This document shows, piece after piece, positions 11,260-20,763 of a DNA stretch of 64,000 nucleotides. The translations under genes and the position numbers were made by a program. The stretch covers positions 1 through 64,000 of the forward strand of contig MCGO01000121.1 in assembly GCA_002104985.1 (NCBI GenBank), given 5' to 3'. Source of the stretch: Rhizoclosmatium globosum (Eukaryota > Chytridiomycota > Chytridiomycetes > Chytridiales > Chytriomycetaceae). The notes beneath the pieces were generated by a model. It searched no databases and had not been told where the DNA came from. It worked only from the letters and a program-made list of their open reading frames with translations. The stretch's first letter is position 1. Every line of letters begins with the position of its first letter.

Positions 11260-11648
11260 TGTTAACTGCTGCCGGGATGTGTAATTGCACGAGAATTCGT
11301 CCGTCCCGAAGAAAAGAGGAAAACCGACATGTGTTTCACATTGTCGGAATCACGAAATTCTCCGATCCGGTTTGTCAACATCAAAGACCGAACACACAAC
11401 TACCGGCACACCCAAGCCGTAATCGGACTTGGACAAGACACGAGCGTTAAGCCGAACACCCAAGCTCCAGCGTCAGTTCTTCCAAAAGCGTAAGTCACGC
11501 ATCAATCATCTGATCGCGCACTAACCGCTTTCGGCGAATTGGCTTAATCGTGTCTCGCTACCGCTGACATACATCACAAGGTAATCAGTTTATTGACATT
11601 GTATCCACTCAAGGAATGGGACCTATGGTAAGCCCATAGACACCAACA
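11260..11648 (-). repeat. 5' LTR (in element orientation)
   Basis: 389 bp, TG...CA ends. Should carry the element promoter. Paired with 4640-5028. Confidence 0.96.
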
Positions 11649-11653
11649 GGAAG
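11649..11653. repeat. Target-site duplication, right copy
   Basis: GGAAG directly after the right LTR. Counting it once restores the reading frame of the interrupted transporter. Confidence 0.95.
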
Positions 11654-12949
11654 AGGATGAAGTCGGCTTGGACGGACATGGATTGTGCGACTTGGGTCAT
11701 GTGGTGTTCGATTCTGTGGGAGGGGGCGCCGTAGGTTTGGAAATCGCGGGCTAGTTTTATGAGGAAGTTTCGTTTGATGTTCTGGTTGTGGGGGGATAGT
11801 GGGGGGAGTTGGATTCAGAAAATGGAATGATGGAAGGAAAGGGGTTACCTCGTTGTCTATTGCTGTGTCCGCTGGATGATGTGGTGGGGCTTCGCTCTCT
11901 AAAACAGATTCGCTTGCACTTTTCGAGAGACTGAGTTGGATGTGTCGTTTCCGTTCAATAAAAGAAACACTTGTCCGATTTGTGATCCGACGGCTGCTTT
12001 CACGTCGAACTGAATCCACCTCGTCTGCGTCTTTCAGAGGAATAGAGTCTGCTCCTGAAATCTCATCCTGGTCTTCACTGCCTCCCACTGTAATTGCCGG
12101 AGTCGCATTCACCGAAGGTGCACCAGCGGCACCAGAACTGAAGGCCGTCACTGCCGCCCAAGTTGAGATTCCCTTCTTTCTCATGAGTTTGGCTACATCT
12201 TCTGGGCCATGGATTTCTTCTGGATTTTGAAGTTGCAGAATTTCAGCTGTATCAGAAAACATTTGGGCTTCTTCTGTAAAGAATTTCGGAGCAGATGGTA
12301 CGCGTTTAAGGTGGTTCTCTCTATCTGCAGGTTGATGAGAAGTAGTTGAGGAATGATGTGCAGACCAATCTCGAGGGTCGTGTTTTGGTTTGTGCAGTTG
12401 TGGCAAGTGATAACTTCCTCTTATTGGTTCTTTTATGGAGGTAGTTCCTGATGAATGAGGGTGAATTGAGGAGGTAGCCAGAGTTGAGTCAGAATAAGTT
12501 CTTTTCATTTCGATGCCATGTTCTGTAAAGCTCAACGGCCGTTTCTTTAACGAAGAAGGAACAGCTGAAGCAACGTCTTTTGAGGCTGATTGATTTGCAT
12601 CAGCTTGATCCAGTTCGTTCGTGGTTTGAGGATGTTTAGTGAACCAGCCCGAGAGAAAGCCGCCCGAGCTCAGTGCCGCAACCGCCAATTCATTTGTATT
12701 TGGGTGTGAGAGATGTTGAGTTGGAGGATGTATTTGGAGGGTGTTCGTTGCTTGGTTGATTAGATTGGATTGGTTGGCGTGAGCGAGTGAGTCATTTGGC
12801 TGTTCGGTGTTCGATTCGTCTACTTTGACAACTTGTTCATGATCTTGTTCTTGGTCGTCGTTGGCATCGGTGAAGGAAAAGAGCGCCCGTCCTCGAGTCG
12901 GCGGCGAAGACGATGAAGACGGTGGCGTTGTTGAAGGCGGTGGCGGCAT

Positions 12950-13352
12950 TTTTGGAAATTGAATTGGGAAACAGCGAAGCAAAACATTATTAAGAATGTA
13001 ATCTGATCTCTGCTTTTATTTAATAAGAGAGCTTGGTTGGTAGTACTTGGTACAACGATAGAAGCTGTCAAGAATGTTGCCGCGAACCAACCATGGCCAC
13101 CACAACTCACACAATCACGGCACTAGTCACACTCCCGCTCTCTGCATCCGCCTGATTGCGGCTCTCTCTGTCTGCCTGGTCATGTTCCTCCTTCTTCAAC
13201 TACTTAACAAGATTGCCGCCATACCAACACATTGAAACTGAACTGCCCTTCAACCTCAAACAGCTCTTCTTTTAATCACCATACAACTACCAATAAACAA
13301 GCATCCACACCAACTTCCAAGCACCGCCAATGACCCCTCAAAAGAACCTCAT
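12950..13352. promoter_or_regulatory. Divergent promoter region: PRM10-like gene (left) and RING gene (right)
   Basis: 403 bp between two outward-facing start codons. A/C-rich toward the RING gene. No conserved box recognised. Confidence 0.55.
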
Positions 13353-13356
13353 ATGA
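13330..13356 (+). promoter_or_regulatory. uORF whose stop overlaps the RING start codon
   Basis: Eight codons, MTPQKNLI then TGA. The stop shares bases with the main ATG (ATGA), the layout used for termination-reinitiation. Confidence 0.6.
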
Positions 13357-14429
13357 ATCAACCTCCCTCATCACAAACATTCACTCACCTTCGCACCGCC
13401 TCATACATCCAACAGTCTCAACTTCGTTCCCAATTATCTCTCGCCGCAATCCCAGTCCGACAATCAACACCCTCCCCACCTCTCAGACGTTCCCCACCAC
13501 CTCGAGCTCCCTCCACCACCACTGTCCCCACAGACTTTGAATTCGAATACATTTACGTACACTCAGAAGACTGTCAATGTGGATGGGGTGTCGGCACTCG
13601 CGTTCCTGAAACAACGACCAACAACACAGTCTGTCACTTTCCACACCCAGACCTCACATGTCCCCTCTGTTTCAGCGTGTTTCGTCGAATCAGACAAACA
13701 AAATGCTGTAAGAAGGTTGTTTGTGTCGCGTGTATCCATCGTTGGACGTGTCACTCGATCCCACCGCGTTCGGCTGTGTTGCACAATAGCAGGAGGATGG
13801 GGTCGTGTCCTTTTTGTCGCTCGAATATGGCGTCGGAACAGGTGTTGGAGCCGTTGTTGGATGTTCAACGCGATCTAGATTCGTTGTTGGTGGCCTGTCC
13901 GTTTGGGTTGGATTCTTCTGCTACAGAAAGTTGTTGTGGGTGGATTGGGTCTCGTGGGTCGTTGCGTGAGCATTTGAAGACAGAGTGTCAAGGTGTAAGA
14001 GTTCATTTCAAGCAGGATGCGCAGGTAGATCAGATTCTTGCGTATATGGAGCCTGGGGAAACTGTGGATACTTGTATGCACCCGTTCTGCATTCGACTCA
14101 GAGAACGGTCTTTGATGATGCAGCAACAGCAGCAGGCATTGGGGATGAATGGATTGTACTTGCATCCTGCAGCAAACAATCAAGTTGTAGTACGGAGACC
14201 AATTCAAGGTATTTCCTTGTTCTTGGCCCATTTGCTTCAAGACTGGGGTGTTCCTATGGGCCAATTTGTCGCGCGTATGGATATCCAAATGGATGTTCCA
14301 GAGTTTATGGACTTTGAGAGACCTCCTGTTGGTGTTCGTTATGTTCGGGCCATACTTTTGAATCTTGCCCTGTTTGCAACCTATCTCATGGTACTCATGT
14401 TGTTCTGGAAAGTGTTGACGGAGTTATAA
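13353..14429 (+). CDS. Membrane-anchored RING/TRAF-type zinc-finger protein (probable E3 ubiquitin ligase)
   Basis: Single exon, 358 residues. The N-terminus is Pro/Ser-rich and disordered. Residues about 108-165 form a RING-type finger (TCPLCFSVF, CCKKVVCVACIHRW, SCPFC). It is followed by a TRAF-like finger CPFG...CCGWIG...LREHLKTEC. A hydrophobic helix near the C-terminus (YVRAILLNLALFATYLMVLM) would anchor it with the RING in the cytosol. RING proteins recruit an E2 and ubiquitinate targets; the substrate is unknown. The start is the ATG overlapped by the upstream mini-frame. Third codon positions change sharply from A/C to G/T near 13.7 kb. Confidence 0.83.
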   Translation: MNQPPSSQTFTHLRTASYIQQSQLRSQLSLAAIPVRQSTPSPPLRRSPPPRAPSTTTVPTDFEFEYIYVHSEDCQCGWGVGTRVPETTTNNTVCHFPHPDLTCPLCFSVFRRIRQTKCCKKVVCVACIHRWTCHSIPPRSAVLHNSRRMGSCPFCRSNMASEQVLEPLLDVQRDLDSLLVACPFGLDSSATESCCGWIGSRGSLREHLKTECQGVRVHFKQDAQVDQILAYMEPGETVDTCMHPFCIRLRERSLMMQQQQQALGMNGLYLHPAANNQVVVRRPIQGISLFLAHLLQDWGVPMGQFVARMDIQMDVPEFMDFERPPVGVRYVRAILLNLALFATYLMVLMLFWKVLTEL

Positions 14430-14594
14430 ACACATGGTTATCAAGATTTTTTTTGGCATTCATAACCAATATAAATCAGTGACGTCAAATAATGATTAAA
14501 TTGTTTATTCAATACCTTACAAGCTAATGAGAGTAATTGCAAAAAAGAATATTACAGGGAAAATGCACAACCAACATCAAATGCAAGATCAAGA

Positions 14595-14999
14595 TCAACG
14601 AATCTCAATCTTCTTGACAAACTCTTCCTGCTTCTTTCGCTCAAACTTGACATACAAGACACCGTCCTCCATAGTCGCGTCAATCTCCCCCTCAACATTC
14701 ACATCCTCAGGCAACACCACAGTTCTCGAAAAGTCTCCAGAGGTACGTTCCTGGAAATGGAAGTTCTCATACTTGTCCTCAGCTTTGGATCCACTCAACG
14801 TCAACAGGTTGTCCTTGATTCCAAGTGTCACATCTTGCTTCTTGATTCCAGGAAGGTCGGCAATGAGGATGTACCCGGTCTCGGTTTCAGCGAAATCGAG
14901 GCGAGGTGCGAATGTGGGGGTTGTGGGAGTTCCCTTGGCTGCGGTTGTGAGAACGCGTTGGAGGTCTTGAAGGCTTGGCTCGCGGATCACGAATCTCAT
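14595..14999 (-). CDS. Small heat-shock protein, HSP20/alpha-crystallin family
   Basis: Single exon, 134 residues. The alpha-crystallin domain spans about residues 33-134: PRLDFAETETGYILIADLPGI, then GIKDNLLTLSGSK, RTVVLPEDVNVEGEIDATMEDGVLYVKF. These are ATP-independent holdases that form oligomers and bind unfolding proteins. It is short at both ends, with a brief N-terminal arm and no clear C-terminal IxI motif beyond KKIEIR. The upstream region has a heat-shock-element-like pair and a TATA-like box, which fits heat induction. Confidence 0.95.
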   Translation of the reverse strand: MRFVIREPSLQDLQRVLTTAAKGTPTTPTFAPRLDFAETETGYILIADLPGIKKQDVTLGIKDNLLTLSGSKAEDKYENFHFQERTSGDFSRTVVLPEDVNVEGEIDATMEDGVLYVKFERKKQEEFVKKIEIR

Positions 15000-15068
15000 T
15001 TTTTCTTGTTGTTGTTCTTTGCTTTTTGGTTTTGATTGTTTCTGAGGTTGGGTAGGACGGAGAAGGTG

Positions 15069-15110
15069 CGGTTTATATGATTTTCTGGTGTGGTCGTAGA
15101 AAGTTCGAGG
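15069..15110 (-). promoter_or_regulatory. HSP20 promoter: heat-shock-element half-sites and TATA-like box
   Basis: On the reverse strand inverted pentamers lie at 15099-15106 (GAA-nn-TTC read on the forward strand). A TATAAA-like sequence lies about 25 bp nearer the gene, at 15071-15078, some 75 bp before the ATG. Confidence 0.5.
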
Positions 15111-15263
15111 TGATTCGGCTTGGTTCTGTTTCGTTCCTCCCCATTTGAATCATTTGCAATGCGGGGAAATCAAATGCAGGGATGCACGATATGCAAATGC
15201 CTGACTGAGTTTCCTTCACATTATGGCATTGCCGTGTGGTTGGCAGAGTAAATTGTTGGTGAA

Positions 15264-16558
15264 ATGGCAACCTGTTCCCTGTGCAGTGGCGTCACCACCC
15301 CATTGACCGAATCGATGGTCTTCTGCAAAACATGCGCAGAAGCAATCACAGAATGTTCAGTAGTGCTGAAAGAAGCCCTCGTGTCCGCGTCAGAGGCACA
15401 ACCCAAACCTGAACCTACACCAATTGAAGTCCAAGTCGAGGTAGACACCTCCTTCTTTCTCTCTTCAATATTAAAACTAGCCTGAACTCCAGACAATCCG
15501 AGGCACATTATTCGACTGTCTATCCTCAATTCTCCCTGTCGAGTTGATTGACGCAATCTTTGGATTTGCATTCGAATGCGATGACTGCGAATCCCCGTTA
15601 TCCACGCTCGACCCGGCCTATATATGCGATGACTGTTGCAAAGACGCCAGGCTCTGCAGAAACTGTCAAAAGACGTGTGCCGACTGTCCTGCGGATTCGG
15701 CAAAACGGTTGTGCTTTGAATGCGCGGATCAATGTCTTACTGATTATGCTGAAGAAGAGTGTTACAAAGACTTGTGTAAAGGGTGTGGAACAAAGTGTGA
15801 TTCATGTTTCAAAAAGAGTTGTATGGGGTGTTTGGACGAGAAACTGAAGGCGTGTCGTAAATGCGAGAAGAGGGTATGCGGGGATTGTTTTAATGAGACT
15901 GGTGATTGTTGTGAAGATGAGTTGAGACTTTGTGATGGCTGTGTATCATATTGTGATCATTGCGATGCCATCGTGTGTGAAGGATGCAGTGTGCATTGCA
16001 TGATATGTGCAGAAACTCGGTGTTTAGACGAAGCTCGTATATGTAATGGACCTTGCGGAAGGGGTGTCTGTAGCTTCGAATGCTCGATAGAAAAGTTTGA
16101 GTGGGCACAACATGCTGACCTTCAATGTACTGGATGTAACGCTGAAGTCCAAGATTTCTGTAAAGACTGCTTGTTTTCGTGCCCACTGTGTGATATTCTT
16201 CTTTGTGAGAAATGTCAGAAACAGATTCACTGTATCAAAGTAATTCATGGAAATTGTACTGGTTGTAGCAAGAGTATTGCCGCGTGTTCAAGATGTGCGT
16301 TTGACTATGGAGCGAGTGGGGAACGAATGGTTTGCAGTAGTAACTGTGTTGGATGTGGTCTGGTGAGTATCGTTGTTTGATGTCCGAAAACTTGCAGAAT
16401 ACATTTAAACACTCTTCAAATAGCCTCCTGGATATCAAAGTGCAAAGAAAACGAATGAAAAATCAAGCTGTTCTTGTGGAAAATGTATGATGGCTGATAT
16501 GATGGTGCGTATTGGAGGAAAGATGATTGAGAGTATGGAAGCTTTGAACAAGGAATGA
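15264..16558 (+). CDS. Cysteine-rich protein with tandem CxxC knuckles, unknown function
   Basis: Three exons, 15264-15440, 15493-16362 and 16424-16558, with 52- and 61-bp introns, encode 393 residues. After a short CxxC module and an acidic linker, the central 280 residues hold dozens of Cys in CxxC pairs about 8-14 residues apart (CDDC, CRNC, CKGC, CDSC, CRKC, CDHC, CTGC, CPLC, CEKC). His is rare. The last exon adds CSCGKC. This pattern suits multiple zinc-binding treble-clef or RING-like modules, but no named family is recognised. No signal peptide, so it is probably intracellular. Confidence 0.75.
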
Positions 16559-16750
16559 AGCTAGCGAATCGCCTACTGTTCAGCGAATAACTGTGTATAG
16601 CTTTCTATCAACATGGAAATAATAATATACCCAAATCCATGTCAAATATCTAACTTGTTTTAATCTTTTCACATACAAAATGATATCATAAACTACAATG
16701 CGATAAAATCCACTGACACGCGCTCAAAAAAACAGATCTTTCACAATTCA

Positions 16751-19057
16751 TCAACGTGTAGATCCTCCTGAACCACTCGCTCCTGAACTCATTGCGACGA
16801 AACCCCAGTCAAGGAACCGATCTGGCAAAGCCCACCGTAACACACTTGTCGTCTTGGCATCCCAACCAACACGGTATCGTGTCTTTGGGAATGGAGATGT
16901 CAATCCGTGGACGATCGCGCGACTCACGTGTCTGCAACTTGAGGTCAACGCTGTTCTCTCAACAGACGGAGTTGCGACACCCAGTTCAGCTGCACGCTGA
17001 GCAGCTCCAGATTGAGTAAGAAGAGGTCCAACTGATTGTCCACGGCGACGGGGTTTAGCAGGGGCGATGTAGTTTGGATCTGTGCTGCGAGAAGGACGGT
17101 CACGGTCTTCAGCTGTGGCGCTTGCTTCTGCAACGGTTTCCATCAAGGGGCCATACAGCTTTTTAGCAACGCGTGCACGGTCGGTTGCGTCCCAGGTTGG
17201 GTGGATTCCAGAGCTGGGGACAACGATGCGTTCAAGTCGTGGGTCTGTTGTCGAGGCGCGGCGAATAGCGCCTGCATTCGGAGGACGGTATCCGTCCATA
17301 TTTGGAATGCCAGCAGATGGAGATGATGCAGCCATTGAGGTCGATGCTCTTTGAATTTGTGGTGAAGAAACAACGGGCTGAGTTGGCGGATTGTAGGCGC
17401 CACTCAAACTGGACAAACTTCTGCGCTTAGTTGGAAGAGGGATACTTGAGCTTCCAATGGTGGGACTGGTCGGGGATGCAAGTCCACTTTGGTATGGAAA
17501 GATTTGTGGAGAGGAAGGTCTGTTGTTTTCGTCCACGCTTCCAGATCCGCGGCGATTGGTAACCTTTTTTTGAGGAGCGACATAGGGAATTTCGTCATCT
17601 TCTGTAAGAGATGGAAGAGAGGAAGGAGGTGGTGCAGACATTCGAAGGAGGGATCGAGATTTCGAGCGGGTGACCACTGGGAAAGCAGGGGCCGAATATT
17701 CCGCAGATTCTGCAGATTCATAGACAGAGACATTGTTTCCGAGTTGTAAAGAATGAGCGCCTGCTTCAGATTCTTTCTTCGGAGCCCATGAAGAGGCATC
17801 CAAGCTTCCAGGCTCGATAATAGAAACAGAGATTCCAAATGGATACAATTCAATGCGCAAAGATTCAGAGACTGCAATGAGAGCCATTTTGCTCGCTGCA
17901 TAACTTCCGTTGATTGGAGCGGCCGTAACACCGACAGACGAACAAACATTCACAATACGGCCTTTTGACTCTCTAAGAAGTGGCAGGAAGCATTGAGTGA
18001 CAGCCACCGCCCCAGCAGTGTTGACTTCATAACATCGCATAATCTCTGCCAATGGTACGACTTCCAAAGCTCCAGGAGATTCTGTTCCTTCGCAATTGAC
18101 AATACCAATAAAAGATCATCAGGGTTGACAGTGGAAGGAGCAGCAGCAGAAGACGATGACCCGGTCTTCAAATTGCCGAATTCTTCCACTTCTTCATCAT
18201 AGGTGACAGAATATGAGAGCCGCGAGCGAGCTGGCGACAATGCCCGAACAACAAGAGCCTCAGCGGCCTCCTTTGCGGCAGTAGTAGTCTTTGCTGATGG
18301 ACTTCTAATAACACCTCCATCATCGCCCAATTGATCAGTGGCAACCCCAATAACACGACACACTTGTTCGTACGCAAGTCGAAGAGACTGTGGATCTGTC
18401 ACATCCAGGACAATCGGAATCAAATTGCCGCTGCTGCCCGAGGCCTTTGCGTCAGAAACACTCTTTGCGGCCAACTTCCGACCATCTGCGGCACTCTTGA
18501 CACCGGCAAACACAGTGAAGCCCATCGAAACGAGTGTGCGTGCGGCATGGGCTCCCACGCGGCTGTTCAATTGTTACTGCTTGGGTTCTGTGTCAATCAA
18601 CTGAAGCCACTCACCCCGAGGCCCCCGTCACAAGCACACACCCCTTCTCATGCACGGTAAACTCCAAGTTGTATCCAAACACCTTCGAGGCTGTCATTGC
18701 AAACCCCGTGTTCACTGTCCACGAGATGTAGTCCGCAACAGCCAGTGGATCCACGAAGCCATCGGGTCCAGCAAGGGACTGCACGCTGGCTCCCAATGTC
18801 CGCTGTGAAGAAACTTGCTCATTGTCTGGATTCGTTGTTTGAAGCGGCGTTGGATTGAACGTCTTCATGAAGTTGGCCCAACTGAAGGACATTGTTGTGG
18901 GTCCAAGCAAGTTTTTTGGAATCACATCACCCACTTGGAGCAATCGTTCAAGTAGCTCAACTAGAATGTTCTTGCTACTGGAAGAGACTGCCATCGTCAA
19001 GCTTTCTGACAAATGGGATTCAAGGGGAAAGGAAAGTGTTTCAGCTGGTGCAAACAT
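16751..19057 (-). CDS. Short-chain dehydrogenase/reductase with a long disordered insert
   Basis: Exons 18615-19057 and 16751-18562, with a 52-bp intron that splits the glycine turn TGASG/RVG. The fold is clear: VLVTGASGRVG, VLDVTDPQS, YEVNTAGAV, NVCSSVG with the catalytic YAASK, and EPGS. The terminal block SPFPKTRYRVGWDAK is typical of retinol/17-beta-HSD-like SDRs. About 200 Ser/Pro-rich residues are inserted between EPGS and that end block. The usual NNAG motif reads NCEG and sits right after an apparent one-base deletion near 18.10 kb. NAD(P)-linked alcohol/ketone oxidoreductase; substrate unknown. Confidence 0.75.
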
Positions 19058-19818
19058 ATTCCCTTTAATTCAGTCGCTATTCCACTCATTTTATTGACCA
19101 AAATCTTGTAGCGCGATTTAATAGGGAAAGTAATGCGAAGGAGGAGATATGACTGCTTACCGATGTGGCCATCAATTGGTAGTTTGCGTCTACGCGTCAC
19201 TCCAATTTTATGACATCTCTGAGAATGTAGGAATATTCGCTGCATCAGTAAGATATTCCGAGTGAGTTGGAGGGGATTGGGTGTTGGTTGGTGAGGGCTG
19301 TTGACGATTTTTTTCATTCCCTCACAACTAAACAAAGTGCGTTGTCGCCCATCCCTGTCCCTCACACCCATCGCAGCCATCATCAACTTCGTCGTAACGC
19401 TTCAGTTTATCATCAGTTCATCAGTTCATGTGGAGGAGGGAAGATCGGATGGTCGGAAGGAGGTGGGATGGACATGTTGAATTGGCATGGCTCAACACGC
19501 CATCCTGATTAAGACTGTCCAGCCCACACTGCCGGCCACCGAATCAGCGCGAAACTCAGATTCTCTATTCGTGGAGTGTGACCGTGATTGGATACTGTCG
19601 GAAGTGATTGTTGGGATAACCTTTGCAACTTGAATGGAGCGAAGTACTGTGGACAAACCTTTAGTCAATGCGATTCTGGAACTCATCGATCAATCGAAAG
19701 CAGTTTAATGCTGTGAATGCGACAAACGCGTGATGATGCTCTCAACAAAACTCCCTCCTCAAACAACTCAATCCTATGAAACCATCAAAGATCCTAACTA
19801 TTCTTTTCATCAATTAGA
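19058..19818. promoter_or_regulatory. Divergent promoter region of the SDR and ribosomal protein genes
   Basis: About 760 bp without a convincing gene. CCTAAC followed by a pyrimidine stretch and CAATTAG lies just before the uL2 start codon, so the last part is probably a 5'-UTR intron. Its donor was not located. Confidence 0.5.
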
Positions 19819-20583
19819 ATGGGTCGTGTTGTTCGTGCTCAAAGAAAGGGTGCCGGTGGTATCTTCAAGGCCGTCACCAGACTTAGAAAGGCCCCAGCCA
19901 AGTTCAGAGCCTTGGACTACGCCGAGCGTCACGGATTCATCCGCGGAATCGTCAAGGACATCATCCACGACCCAGGAAGAGGTGCTCCTCTTGCCAAGGT
20001 TGTCTTCCGTGACCCATACAAGTACAAGCAGAGAGAGGAGACTTTCGTTGCCACTGAGGGTCTCTTCACTGGTCAGTTCATCTACGCCGGAAAGAAGGCT
20101 TCCCTTGCCGTCGGAAACGTTCTCCCAGTTGGAAACATGCCAGAAGGTACCATCATCTGTAACGTTGAGTCCCGTATCGGTGACCGTGGATCCCTTGCCC
20201 GTGTCTCTGGAAACTACGCCACCATTATCGGTCACAACGGTGATGAGGGAACTACCCGTATTAAGCTCCCATCTGGTGCCAAGAAGGTTATTGCCTCTAC
20301 TTGCCGTGCTTCCGTCGGTATCGTTGCCGGAGGTGGTCGTATTGACAAGCCAATGTTGAAGGCCGGTACTGCTCACCACAAGTACAAGGTCAAGAGAAAC
20401 ACCTGGCCAAAGACTCGTGGTGTTGCCATGAACCCCGTTGATCACCCACACGGAGGAGGTAACCACCAGCACATTGGTCACGCTTCTACCATCTCCAGAT
20501 ACGCTCCAGCTGGTAAGAAGGTCGGTCTTATTGCTGCCAGACGTACCGGTTTCAAGCGTGGATCCAAGATTCCAAAGGAGTAA
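19819..20583 (+). CDS. RPL2: 60S ribosomal protein uL2 (yeast L2, human L8)
   Basis: Single exon, 254 residues, full length for the eukaryotic family. Start [16 protein letters not shown], core [13 protein letters not shown] and end KIPKE are all standard. The conserved [10 protein letters not shown] loop contains the histidine near the peptidyl-transferase centre. uL2 sits at the subunit interface and helps shape that centre. Codon choice is strongly biased (GGT, CGT, AAG, ATC), as expected for very high expression, and differs from the neighbours. The acceptor-like sequence one base before the ATG suggests a leader intron. Confidence 0.99.
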   Translation: MGRVVRAQRKGAGGIFKAVTRLRKAPAKFRALDYAERHGFIRGIVKDIIHDPGRGAPLAKVVFRDPYKYKQREETFVATEGLFTGQFIYAGKKASLAVGNVLPVGNMPEGTIICNVESRIGDRGSLARVSGNYATIIGHNGDEGTTRIKLPSGAKKVIASTCRASVGIVAGGGRIDKPMLKAGTAHHKYKVKRNTWPKTRGVAMNPVDHPHGGGNHQHIGHASTISRYAPAGKKVGLIAARRTGFKRGSKIPKE

Positions 20584-20763
20584 ATTTAAAGCTACACGTT
20601 GTTTCTATATTTACTTGTTTGTGTTTTGGTTGTATTGAAATGGGAGAAGATTATCTCAATTGTCTGAACAACAATAAAACTGTTCTCATTACTGATTCCT
20701 CATAAAAGTGTTAATTTAATTTGTAATTAACCTTTTGTTGTCACTGTTTCGTTTAAATTCAAA

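Larger units (their letters stand above)
4640..11648 (-). mobile_element. Complete Ty1/copia LTR retrotransposon with introns in gag-pol
   Basis: A 7,009-bp element in the same orientation as the gene it interrupts. It has 389-bp LTRs beginning TG and ending CA, a 5-bp target duplication, a purine tract before the 3' LTR, and a gag-pol region with the copia order protease, integrase, reverse transcriptase, RNase H. The LTRs look identical by eye, so the insertion is recent. The whole coding capacity is one frame once five introns are removed. Base composition is even along the element and lacks the A/C-to-G/T exon pattern of the neighbouring genes. Confidence 0.96.
3231..12949 (-). pseudogene. 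PRM10/ThrE-like multi-pass membrane transporter, disrupted by a retrotransposon
   Basis: Eight coding segments, in order of translation: 11849-12949, 11649-11781, [element], 4265-4634, 4088-4215, 3912-4037, 3605-3853, 3398-3559, 3231-3349. With the element and one target duplicate left out they total 2,388 nt, exactly 795 codons plus stop. The N-terminal third is disordered. Then come the ThrE/PRM10 hallmarks: DFQTYGAPSHRIE, a membrane-edge GLIMISFGGED, SIDDAIDLLEGV, and about ten hydrophobic helices ending near FPIRGPKNKYQ. ThrE proteins export Thr/Ser in bacteria; fungal PRM10 homologues are poorly characterised. The insertion falls in ADFILF-PGLIM, within a conserved part. All introns are 45-67 bp GT-AG. 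In this haplotype the gene should be null. Confidence 0.88.

Noticed and set aside
19492..19686. Small reverse-strand open frame upstream of uL2
   Set aside because: Lies in the promoter interval, no conservation clue, no splice or family signal.
19810..20481. 223-codon reverse-strand open frame over the uL2 gene
   Set aside because: Antisense shadow produced by the strong codon bias of the ribosomal gene; Thr/Ser/Val-rich with no structure.
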